A DNA stretch of 64,000 nt from Paracoccaceae bacterium (lineage in GTDB: Bacteria; Pseudomonadota; Alphaproteobacteria; Rhodobacterales; Rhodobacteraceae). Shown piece after piece: positions 27,033-34,527 of the stretch. Made by a program: the position numbers and the translations under genes. The stretch is from the NCBI GenBank assembly GCA_003605175.1, contig QWDA01000004.1:62001-126000 (forward strand), read 5' to 3'. A model generated the notes under the pieces. The model was given only the letters and a program-made list of their open reading frames with translations, searched no databases and was not told the DNA's origin. Numbering within the stretch: position 1 is the first letter of the stretch; the number at the start of each line of letters is the position of its first letter.

Positions 27033-27788
27033 ATGAAGATTTCCACGATCATGGTCTGCCGCAACGCGGAGGCGACCATCGAGGGCGCCATTGCGTCCTT
27101 CCTCGCGCAGGACCATGCCGACCGCGAACTGGTCCTCGTCGACGGCGCCTCTACCGACCGCACCATGGAGATCGTCGCGGGCTTCGGCGACCCTCGCATC
27201 CTCGCGGAAAGCGCGCCCGATGCCGGCATCTACGACGCCATGAACAAGGGCCTCGCCCGGATGAGCGGCGACGCGTTCGGCTTCCTCAACGCCGACGACC
27301 GCTACCACGACGCCACCGCGCTCTCCCGCATCGCCCATGCGCTCGAAACCAATGACATGGCCACCGGCCACCTCAACTTCGTCGCCGCCCATGACGGCAG
27401 CGCCCCGCGCCGGATCTGGAAGGCCAGCCGCCACCGCCCCGGCGCCTTCCGCCGCGGCTGGATGCCCGCGCACCCGACCACCTATGCGCGCCGCGCCGTC
27501 TACGACCGCACCGGCCCGTTCGACCCCTCCTACCGCAACGCCGGCGATTACGACTGGATGCTCCGCGCGCTCGAGATCGAGCACGCCTCCCTCGCGGTGA
27601 TCGACGCCACCCTGGTCGACATGGCCATCGGCGGCGCCAGCACCGCCGGCCTCCCGGCCAAGCTCCTCAACGCCAGCGAACTCGCCCGCGCCCGCCGCCG
27701 CCGCCTCGGCACCACCGGGCTCGACGCCGCCGCCATCCTGATGCCGCTCCGCAAGCTGCCGCAGATCCTCGCCGCGCGGGGGTTCTAG
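27033..27788 (+). CDS. GT2 family glycosyltransferase (WcaA-like)
   Basis: 251 residues. GT-A fold signs: TIMVCRNAEATIEGAIASFLAQ at the N-terminus, VDGASTDRTMEI near 36-47, APDAGIYDAMNKGLA near 65-79, and FLNADDRY carrying the metal-binding aspartates. The C-terminal part has GWMPAHPTTYARR and AGDYDWMLR. This set is typical of colanic-acid-type and exopolysaccharide glycosyltransferases. It converges on the epimerase/sugar-transferase fusion, suggesting a second small glycan locus. Confidence 0.87.
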   Translation: MKISTIMVCRNAEATIEGAIASFLAQDHADRELVLVDGASTDRTMEIVAGFGDPRILAESAPDAGIYDAMNKGLARMSGDAFGFLNADDRYHDATALSRIAHALETNDMATGHLNFVAAHDGSAPRRIWKASRHRPGAFRRGWMPAHPTTYARRAVYDRTGPFDPSYRNAGDYDWMLRALEIEHASLAVIDATLVDMAIGGASTAGLPAKLLNASELARARRRRLGTTGLDAAAILMPLRKLPQILAARGF

Positions 27789-27795
27789 GCGCCAA

Positions 27796-27933
27796 GCCGG
27801 GCGAGCGCCTGCCCGTGGGATGGCGCCGCAACGGTTGTTCGACGCAATTTATGGTGCAAGCCCGCCGTACATCCGTTCGGCGCGGGACGGCGAAATAGCG
27901 CCAGCCCGTGGGGCGGGCAGGTGCTCGCCCGGC
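27796..27933. repeat. 138-bp inverted-repeat element between convergent genes
   Basis: A 20-nt arm at 27796-27815 pairs with 27914-27933 at 19 of 20 positions, the remaining pair being G-T. The 98-nt interior contains a second hairpin (CGCCG...CGGCG). It lies in the 205-bp gap between the GT2 gene and the sugar-transferase gene. It could be a terminator complex, a small non-autonomous element or a structured RNA. Confidence 0.65.
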
Positions 27934-27993
27934 ACCTTCGGCGCCACTCGGGCGGGGGCAAAGTACAACCGTCGCAAACGAATTGCGCGCGCC

Positions 27994-29193
27994 CTACCCC
28001 CGCACCCGGTCGCCGCGCCCGCCGCCCCGCAAGGTCGCCAGCATCAGCCGCAGATCCAGCAAGAGCCCCCGCAACGCCACATAGCGCGCATCGCATCTCG
28101 CCAGACGCTCCGGATCGCTCATGTCGATCCCCTGCACCTGCGCCAGCCCGCTGATCCCCGGCCGCACCGCCAGAACCCCGCGCGCCCGCCGCGCCGCGAT
28201 CAGCGCCTCCTGCACCGGCAGACAGGGCCTGGGCCCGATCAGCGCCATTTCGCCCTTCAACAGGTTCCACGCCTGCGGCAACTCGTCGAGCTTCACCGCC
28301 CGCAGCTTCGCCCCGATCCGCGTCACCGCCGTCGCCGGCGCGTCATGGGTGCCGACCTCGGGCGTCCCCTCCGCCATGGTGCGGAACTTCACGCAGGTGA
28401 ACGGCCGCCCATGGCGCCCGATCCGCGTCTGCAGGAACAGCCCCGGCCCCGCGCTCTCGCGCCGCACCAGCACCCAGATCAGCAACAAGAGCCAGGACAA
28501 CCCGATCAGGATCCCCAGCCCCGCCAGCACGTCGATCCCCCGCGAAACCACGCGGTAAACCGGGTTCCGCCCGATATCGTCCACTAGGATCACCGGCTCC
28601 CCCACCCGCTCCGGCACCCCGTCGACAAGCGCCGCCGCCAGCCGCTCGACCGACACCGTAGGCTTCAACGCCGCGAGGCAGATGAACGCCCCCCGCGCCA
28701 GCCAGGGCGGCAGCGCGTTCAGCCGCGCGAGCTTGCCCGAAAACCGGCTGCCATGCACCGCCGGCAGGTAGAGCGTGACCGACGGGAGCCCCGGAACTTC
28801 CGCCAGCGCCGCCGCCCCCTCGCGCTTCGACCGCGCAAAGAGGCTCCCATTCGCGAGATCGAGCGCATGGGTCGAAGACAGGTTCACGAACCGCGCCACC
28901 CCCGCCGCCTGCGCGGCCCGCGCCGTGGCCAGCAGGAACTCGACATTCCCGGCCCGGAACAGCTCCTCCGCCGCGCCGCCATCGGTGTTGACCACCGCCA
29001 GATGCACCAGCGTCGCCCCCGCCAGATCGCGGCCCGCCAGGTCTTCCCAGCCGATCGCCGCGTGATCGGGAAGCATCGCCTCGACAGCGGCCTTGTCGCG
29101 CCCGACCAGAAGCAGCTCGGCCCCCCGCGCCGCCAGAAGTGGCACAAGGTCCCGGCCGATATGGCCGGTGGCTCCTGTGATGACGAATTTCAT
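27994..29193 (-). CDS. Hybrid NAD-dependent epimerase / initiating sugar transferase
   Basis: 399 residues from the ATG at 29193. Residues 1-205 are an SDR-type Rossmann domain with GATGHIG at 7-13 and NLSSTHA near 104. Residues 215-399 are a bacterial sugar transferase (WbaP/WcaJ type) with a hydrophobic segment at 221-243, KFRTM near 269 and LDELPQAWNLLKGEMALIG at 302-320. The transferase half moves a sugar-1-phosphate to undecaprenyl phosphate, starting glycan assembly at the inner membrane. The SDR catalytic tyrosine is replaced by F119 in FARSK, so the first domain may bind a nucleotide sugar rather than convert it. Confidence 0.85.
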   Translation of the reverse strand: MKFVITGATGHIGRDLVPLLAARGAELLLVGRDKAAVEAMLPDHAAIGWEDLAGRDLAGATLVHLAVVNTDGGAAEELFRAGNVEFLLATARAAQAAGVARFVNLSSTHALDLANGSLFARSKREGAAALAEVPGLPSVTLYLPAVHGSRFSGKLARLNALPPWLARGAFICLAALKPTVSVERLAAALVDGVPERVGEPVILVDDIGRNPVYRVVSRGIDVLAGLGILIGLSWLLLLIWVLVRRESAGPGLFLQTRIGRHGRPFTCVKFRTMAEGTPEVGTHDAPATAVTRIGAKLRAVKLDELPQAWNLLKGEMALIGPRPCLPVQEALIAARRARGVLAVRPGISGLAQVQGIDMSDPERLARCDARYVALRGLLLDLRLMLATLRGGGRGDRVRG

Positions 29194-29291
29194 GCCTGAC
29201 CTCGCCGGCGGGATGCGTCCGCGAAGAGTAGAGCCCGCTTCGGGCGCGATCCAACCCCCGGCCCGCCGGCGCGCGCTCCGGGGCGGCAGCT

Positions 29292-29320
29292 TTGCCACAG
29301 GCCGAAGCGTTTGACTATAG
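29292..29320 (+). promoter_or_regulatory. Probable promoter of the ROK regulator gene
   Basis: TTGCCA (29292-29297), 17-bp spacer, CTATAG (29315-29320), about 50 bp before the ATG at 29371. It lies in the divergent gap shared with the epimerase/sugar-transferase gene. Confidence 0.45.
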
Positions 29321-29370
29321 GGGGAAATCCCGGCGAGACTGGCAAACGGGGAAGCGCGAACGAGGACACC

Positions 29371-30573
29371 ATGCTGACCGATCCGCGGGGCAAGCGGCGG
29401 CGACTGATCTTTTCCGGAATCCGGAAGGCCGGCCCGCTTGCGCGCGTGGACCTTGCCGACATGACCGGGATCAGCCAGCCCACGGTGACCACGCTCACCG
29501 CCGAACTGCTCCGCGCGGGCCTGATCGAGGAAGTCACCCCCGAGATCCCGCCGTCTTCCGCCCCCCGCGGGCGCCCCCGGATCGCGCTCCAGGTCCGCGG
29601 CACGGCACATCGCGTGGTCGGGCTGAAACTGGCCGAACGCACGATCTCGGCGGTGCTCACCGATTTCCGCAACCAGGTCCTGGCCGAGTACAGCATCGAG
29701 ACCGGGGGCACCGCGATGAGCCTCGAAGAGGCCGGCGCTGCGGTGGAACGGGTGGTGACCGAACTCGCCGCCCGGGCCGGACGCCGCAAGCCGCGGCTAT
29801 CGGCGGTGGGGATTGGCCTGCCCGGCGCGGTCGATGGCGAACGCGGCATCGTCCACTGGTCTCCGGTGCTGTCCGACCGCGCCGTGGCCCTGGCCGACAG
29901 CCTCGGCGCCCGGCTCGGTCTCCCGGTCTTCGTCGAGAACGACGCCAATCTCGTCGCCGTGGCCGAACAGTTCTACGGCGCCGGACGCCAGGTCGGGACC
30001 TTCCTCGTCGTGACCATCGAGGAGGGCGTCGGCCTCGGCGTCGTGCTCGACAACGCGGTCTATCGCGGCGCGCGCGGTTTCGCCTCCGAGTTCGGGCACA
30101 TGAAGGTGCAGCCCGGCGGCGCGCTCTGCCGCTGCGGCCAGCGCGGCTGTCTCGAGGCCTATGTCTCCGACTACGCGCTCCTGCGCGAGGCCGGGGACCT
30201 GCCCGGGATCGCTTCGGCCGGCAGCCCGGCCGAACGTCTCGCCGCGCTGCTCGACGCCTCCCGCAGCGGCAATGCCGAGGCGCGCGCGATCGTCGACCGA
30301 GCCGAGCGCTATTTCGCGCTCGGGCTCGCGAACCTGATCACCCTGTTCGACCCGCCGCTGATCGTGCTCTCGGGCGAGCGGACGCTGCACGACTATCTCG
30401 TCGCCGAGGACGTGCTCGCCTCGATCCGCGGCCTCCAGCATCCCGCCGGCGCGGCGCCGCCCGAGATCGTCGTGCATCGCTGGGGCAACAAGATGTGGGC
30501 GCGCGGCGCCGCCGCCCATGCGATCGACGGCGTGGCCGAGCGGATCATGGCCGGGCTCGACACCGGCGCGTGA
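29371..30573 (+). CDS. ROK-family transcriptional regulator (XylR-like)
   Basis: 400 residues from the ATG at 29371, preceded by GAGGA; an in-frame start at 29311 lacks this. The N-terminal helix-turn-helix (ARVDLADMTGISQPTVTTLTAELLRAG) is at about 24-50. The rest is a ROK sugar-kinase-like domain with ENDANLVAVAEQ, GHMKV and the zinc motif CRCGQRGCLEAY. ROK repressors of this layout control xylose genes in many bacteria. It converges on xylA, and an inverted-repeat operator candidate lies at the xylA promoter. Repression of xylA by this protein is inferred. Confidence 0.82.
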   Translation: MLTDPRGKRRRLIFSGIRKAGPLARVDLADMTGISQPTVTTLTAELLRAGLIEEVTPEIPPSSAPRGRPRIALQVRGTAHRVVGLKLAERTISAVLTDFRNQVLAEYSIETGGTAMSLEEAGAAVERVVTELAARAGRRKPRLSAVGIGLPGAVDGERGIVHWSPVLSDRAVALADSLGARLGLPVFVENDANLVAVAEQFYGAGRQVGTFLVVTIEEGVGLGVVLDNAVYRGARGFASEFGHMKVQPGGALCRCGQRGCLEAYVSDYALLREAGDLPGIASAGSPAERLAALLDASRSGNAEARAIVDRAERYFALGLANLITLFDPPLIVLSGERTLHDYLVAEDVLASIRGLQHPAGAAPPEIVVHRWGNKMWARGAAAHAIDGVAERIMAGLDTGA

Positions 30574-30607
30574 GAAATCTCCCAAAGCGGGGGTTTCCGC
30601 GCCGGCG

Positions 30608-30646
30608 GTGTACGGGCTGTGTACAGCCTGTGTACAGGTTGTGCAG
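30608..30646. repeat. 11-bp phased GTGTAC repeat, copy 1
   Basis: GTGTAC occurs at 30608, 30619 and 30630, and the related GTGCAG at 30641: four hexamers spaced by exactly 11 bp. It lies between the convergent ROK and xylA genes. The reverse complement of the same pattern is present at 61607-61645. Confidence 0.8.
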
Positions 30647-30673
30647 GCCGGATCGCCCGCTTTGGATCGGTGC

Positions 30674-31978
30674 TCAGACGAACCGGTTGACGTAGTTTTC
30701 CAGGATCTCCTGCCGCCCCGACCGGGGCTCCGGCACGATTTCCTCGTCGAGCACCCGCTGGGCGATGGCGCCCAGGTCGGAGCCCAGCATCGCCTGCGCC
30801 TCGGGGGTCTCCCAGCCGGCGTAACGCTCTGAAATCGCGTCCTGAAGCCCGCCATCCTCGAGCATCGCCGCCGCCGCCTTCAGGCCCCGCGCACAGACAT
30901 CCATCGCGCCCACATGGGCGGCGATCAGGTCTTCCGCGCCGAGCGACTGACGCCGCAGCTTGGCGTCGAAATTGGTGCCGCCGGTGGTGAATCCACCGCC
31001 CTTAAGGATGTGGTAATAGGCCAGCGCCACCTCAGGCACATTATTTGGGAATTGATCGGTGTCCCACCCCGACTGGTAGTCGTTCCGGTTCATGTCGATC
31101 GAGCCGAACATCCCTTCCGCCATCGCCAACGCGATCTCGTGCTCGAAGGAATGCCCCGCCAAGATCGCATGGCCCTGCTCGATATTCAGCTTCACCTCAT
31201 CCTCGAGCCCATACTTGCGCAGGAAGCCGATACAGGTCGCCACGTCGAAATCGTATTGATGTTTCGAGGGTTCCTGCGGCTTCGGCTCGACGAGGATCGT
31301 GCCCTTGAAGCCGATCTTGTGCTTGTACTCGACAACCATCGCGAGGAACCGGCCCATATGGTCAAGCTCCTGTTTCAGCTCGGTATTCAGGAGCGTTTCA
31401 TAGCCCTCGCGCCCGCCCCAGAGCACATAGTTCTCGCCGCCGAGCTTCATCGTCGCATCGATGCAGGACTTCACCGTCGCGGCCGCGAAGGCGAACACAT
31501 CCGGGTCCGGATTGGTCGCGGCCCCTGCCATGAAACGCCGATGCGAGAACATGTTCGCGGTGCCCCAAAGGCACTTCGTCCCGGTCTCCTCCATCTTGCC
31601 GCCGATGTAGTCGGTGATCTCGTCGAGCGTCGAAAGATTAACGCGGAAATTTCCCTGTTCGGGGCGGATATCGGCATCGTGCCAGCAGAAGTACGGCTGC
31701 CCGAGGATCCGGAACATCTCGAAGGCCGCGTCGGCCTTCTTCTTCGCGTTCTCCATCGTGGTCTGGGGATGCCAGGGCCGGAGAAAGGTCTGCCCGCCGA
31801 ACGGATCGCCGCCCTCCCAGGCAAAGCTGTGCCACCAGGCAACCGCGAAACGCAGATGGTCCTCCATCCGCTTGCCCAACACCCGCTCGTCGGGATCGTA
31901 ATGCCGATAGGCCAGCGCGCTCCCGCCCTCAGGCCCCGCATAGCGGATCGGGTCGATCCCGGCGAAGAAATCGGACAT
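30674..31978 (-). CDS. xylA: Xylose isomerase
   Basis: 434 residues from the ATG at 31978, with GGGAG spaced 8 bp before it; E. coli XylA has 440. Family landmarks: [17 protein letters not shown] near 47, [10 protein letters not shown] near 96 with the active-site histidine, [11 protein letters not shown] near 182, [14 protein letters not shown] near 230 carrying metal-ligand glutamate, and [13 protein letters not shown] near 330. It converts D-xylose to D-xylulose. No xylulokinase is in the window. It is divergent from the enolase-superfamily gene, sharing the operator at 32015-32039. Confidence 0.98.
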   Translation of the reverse strand: MSDFFAGIDPIRYAGPEGGSALAYRHYDPDERVLGKRMEDHLRFAVAWWHSFAWEGGDPFGGQTFLRPWHPQTTMENAKKKADAAFEMFRILGQPYFCWHDADIRPEQGNFRVNLSTLDEITDYIGGKMEETGTKCLWGTANMFSHRRFMAGAATNPDPDVFAFAAATVKSCIDATMKLGGENYVLWGGREGYETLLNTELKQELDHMGRFLAMVVEYKHKIGFKGTILVEPKPQEPSKHQYDFDVATCIGFLRKYGLEDEVKLNIEQGHAILAGHSFEHEIALAMAEGMFGSIDMNRNDYQSGWDTDQFPNNVPEVALAYYHILKGGGFTTGGTNFDAKLRRQSLGAEDLIAAHVGAMDVCARGLKAAAAMLEDGGLQDAISERYAGWETPEAQAMLGSDLGAIAQRVLDEEIVPEPRSGRQEILENYVNRFV

Positions 31979-32014
31979 GGCAGCAGCTCCCCTGTTCCCG
32001 CCGAGACTCGGACT

Positions 32015-32039
32015 ATTTAATTCCGTTGTCAAATTAAAT
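32015..32039. promoter_or_regulatory. Inverted-repeat operator between xylA and the dehydratase gene
   Basis: ATTTAATT (32015-32022), 9-bp spacer, AATTAAAT (32032-32039): perfect 8-bp arms, strikingly AT-rich in a GC-rich region. It lies 37 bp before xylA and 102 bp before the divergent gene. The neighbouring ROK regulator is the likely ligand. Confidence 0.65.
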
Positions 32040-32140
32040 TCCCCGCTCCGATTTCGTCCACCCCGGGGGCAGCGGCCCGTTCGGGCTGGACCGCACTCGG
32101 GATCGGTGCTTCACTTTGCCGTCCCATTGGCGCGCGCAGC

Positions 32141-33370
32141 ATGAAGCTCACCGATCTCGACATCATCGTCACCGCCCCGCCGGCACCGGGATGGGGCGGG
32201 CGCTTCTGGATCCTCGTGAAGCTCACCACCGCCTGCGGCATCACCGGATGGGGCGAATGCTACGCCGCCTCGGTAGGCCCCGAGGCAATGAAAGCGGTGA
32301 TCGCGGATGTCTTCGCCCGCCACATGGCAGGCGAGAACCCCGAGAATGTCGAGCTGATGATGCGCCGCGCCTATTCCGCGGGCTTCACCCAGCGGCCCGA
32401 CCTCACGGTGATCGGCGCCTTCTCGGGGCTGGAGATCGCCTGCTGGGACATCCTCGGCAAGGCGCGCGAGCGGCCGGTCTGGGCGCTTCTGGGCGGCCGG
32501 ATGAACGACCGGATCCGGGCCTATACCTATCTCTATCCGCTGCCGCAGCATCCGCTGCCCGCGTTCTGGAACGATCCGGACATGGCCGCGGAGGCCGCCG
32601 CCGATTGCGTCGCGCGGGGCTACACGGCAGTGAAATTCGACCCGGCGGGCGCCTATACGATCCGCGGCGGGCACATGCCGGCGATGCGCGACATCGCGCG
32701 GTCGGCGGCGTTCTGCACGCGAGTCCGCGAGGCGGTGGGCGACCGGGCCGAACTCCTGTTCGGCACGCATGGGCAGTTCACCGCGGCGGGCGCGATCCGG
32801 CTCGGCCACGCGATCGCACCGGCACAGCCCCTGTGGTTCGAGGAACCGGTGCCGCCCGACGACATTCCGGCGATGACGCGGGTTGCCCGCGGCCAACCGG
32901 TGCCGGTGGCGACGGGCGAGCGGCTGACCTGCCTGGCCGAGTTCACCGCGGTACTCCGGGCCGGCGCGGCGGAGATCCTGCAACCGGCGCTGGGCCGGGC
33001 CGGCGGGATCTGGGAAGCGCGAAAGATCGCCACGGTGGCGCAGGCCTTCGGCGCGCAGATTGCGCCGCATCTCTATGCCGGACCGGTGGAATGGGCGGCG
33101 AATGTGCAGCTCGCCGCGGCTGTTCCGAACCTCCTGATGGCCGAGACCATCGAGACTCCGTTCCACGACGCGCTGATCGGCGGGACGATCCGGGTCGAGA
33201 ACGGGTTCATCGCCCCGCCGGAGGCGCCGGGGCTTGGCATCGAGGTCGATGAGGCCCTGGCGCGGGCGCATCCCTACACGGGCGACGGTCTGCATCTACA
33301 GATGCAGGAGGCACCCTGCGACTACGTGGGCGAGGCGATCTTCGAGGGTGGCGCGCCGGCGCCGCGCTAG
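32141..33370 (+). CDS. Mandelate racemase/muconate lactonising-type dehydratase
   Basis: 409 residues, enolase superfamily. N-terminal capping domain (GITGWGECY near 33-41, FSGLEIACWDILGKA near 94), then a barrel with KFDPAGAYT near 166, EEPVPPDD, TGERL and H310 in IAPHLYAG. The GER and late histidine suggest a sugar-acid dehydratase. The KxK/KxH pair of mandelate racemase is replaced by KFD, so the exact subgroup is not clear. The shared operator with xylA suggests a role in xylose or xylonate metabolism. The substrate is unknown. Confidence 0.78.
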   Translation: MKLTDLDIIVTAPPAPGWGGRFWILVKLTTACGITGWGECYAASVGPEAMKAVIADVFARHMAGENPENVELMMRRAYSAGFTQRPDLTVIGAFSGLEIACWDILGKARERPVWALLGGRMNDRIRAYTYLYPLPQHPLPAFWNDPDMAAEAAADCVARGYTAVKFDPAGAYTIRGGHMPAMRDIARSAAFCTRVREAVGDRAELLFGTHGQFTAAGAIRLGHAIAPAQPLWFEEPVPPDDIPAMTRVARGQPVPVATGERLTCLAEFTAVLRAGAAEILQPALGRAGGIWEARKIATVAQAFGAQIAPHLYAGPVEWAANVQLAAAVPNLLMAETIETPFHDALIGGTIRVENGFIAPPEAPGLGIEVDEALARAHPYTGDGLHLQMQEAPCDYVGEAIFEGGAPAPR

Positions 33371-33373
33371 GCG

Positions 33374-34453
33374 TCAGAACACGATCACGTTGCGGCGGGC
33401 GGCGCCCGAGCGGGTATCGGCGATGGCCTCGTTGATCTCCTCGAGGCGCCAGCGGCGCGAAACCAATTCATCGAGCCGGAGCCTTCCCTGGCTGTAGAGA
33501 TCGGCGATCCAGGGAATGTCGCGGGACAGCACCACGTCGCCCATCTTGGAGCCGATCATGCCCTGGCCGAGATAGGCGAGATTGACGGGCTCGTATTCCG
33601 CCATCGCGCCCGAGGGCGGCATGCCGACCATCACCACCCGGCCGCCCGGCCCGAGATAGTTCGGCGCGGCGGTAAAGGCGGCGGCCGCGCCTACGGTGAC
33701 GAAGACAGCATCGGCGCCCCGGCCGAGCAGCCTGCGCGCTTCCTTCCACGGCGACGGGCCGGTGGCGAGCACCGTGTCGGTGGCGCCGAATTCCCGCGCG
33801 GCGTCGAGCTTCCCCGGGACCAGATCCACCGCGAGGATTCGTCGCGCGCCGGCGATCCGCGCGCCCTGGATCGCGTTCAGCCCGACGCCGCCCGCGCCGA
33901 TCACCACCGCGTCCTCGCCGGGGCGGAGCCTTGCCGCGTTCACCACTGCGCCGATACCGGTGATGACGCCGCAGGCAAGCAGCGCCGCGGAGGCGGCCGG
34001 GATCGCCGCGTCGATCTCGGCAATCTGGCTGCGGTCGACCACGATCTTCTCGGCGAAGGCGGCAATCTGCAGGGGCTGCAGGAGCGGCGTGCCAGAGGCG
34101 TCGGCCAGCGGCGAGGTCTCGGGGCGCGCGCCCTGGCAGGTGACGGGTCGGCCGGCGGCGCAGGAGGGGCAAGTGCCGCAGGATCGAATCAGCGTGGCGA
34201 TGACCGGCGTGCCGAGGGCAATGTCTGCCGCGTCGGGGCCGGTCGCGGTGACCCGCCCGGCGGCCTCGTGGCCGAACACCGCTGGAAGGTCGCCGCCCCA
34301 GGCGCCATCGGCATAGGAAATGTCGGAATGGCAGATCGCGACAGCCTCGAGCTTGACCTCCACCTCGCGGCCCCCAGGCGGGCGGAGCGTAACCATCTCG
34401 ATGCTCAGAGGCGCCCCGAAGGCGCGACAGATGGCGGCGCGGATGGATGTCAC
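33374..34453 (-). CDS. Zinc-dependent alcohol dehydrogenase (class III-like)
   Basis: 359 residues with a GTG start at 34453, chosen for the AAGGGAGAG ribosome-binding site and because protein similarity begins here. Medium-chain dehydrogenase: catalytic zinc C41 in AICHSD, GHE at 61-63; structural zinc C92, C95, C98 and C106 in SCGTCPSC...TC; coenzyme loop GAGGVGLNAIQGA near 187. Both zinc sites are intact. The layout recalls class III and glutathione- or mycothiol-linked dehydrogenases, but the substrate is unknown. It ends 3 bp after the convergent dehydratase stop, so a sugar-derived alcohol is possible. Confidence 0.85.
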   Translation of the reverse strand: MTSIRAAICRAFGAPLSIEMVTLRPPGGREVEVKLEAVAICHSDISYADGAWGGDLPAVFGHEAAGRVTATGPDAADIALGTPVIATLIRSCGTCPSCAAGRPVTCQGARPETSPLADASGTPLLQPLQIAAFAEKIVVDRSQIAEIDAAIPAASAALLACGVITGIGAVVNAARLRPGEDAVVIGAGGVGLNAIQGARIAGARRILAVDLVPGKLDAAREFGATDTVLATGPSPWKEARRLLGRGADAVFVTVGAAAAFTAAPNYLGPGGRVVMVGMPPSGAMAEYEPVNLAYLGQGMIGSKMGDVVLSRDIPWIADLYSQGRLRLDELVSRRWRLEEINEAIADTRSGAARRNVIVF

Positions 34454-34527
34454 GGCTGCTCTCCCTTGCGGCGTTCCGGCGAGCCTCGGGCGGGGACGTG
34501 GGAAAGTCACGCCGGAAAACGACGGGC

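Noticed and set aside
30608-30646. Possible CRISPR-like array
   Set aside because: Repeat period is 11 bp with 6-bp cores and no spacers of 30 bp or more; no cas genes are near.
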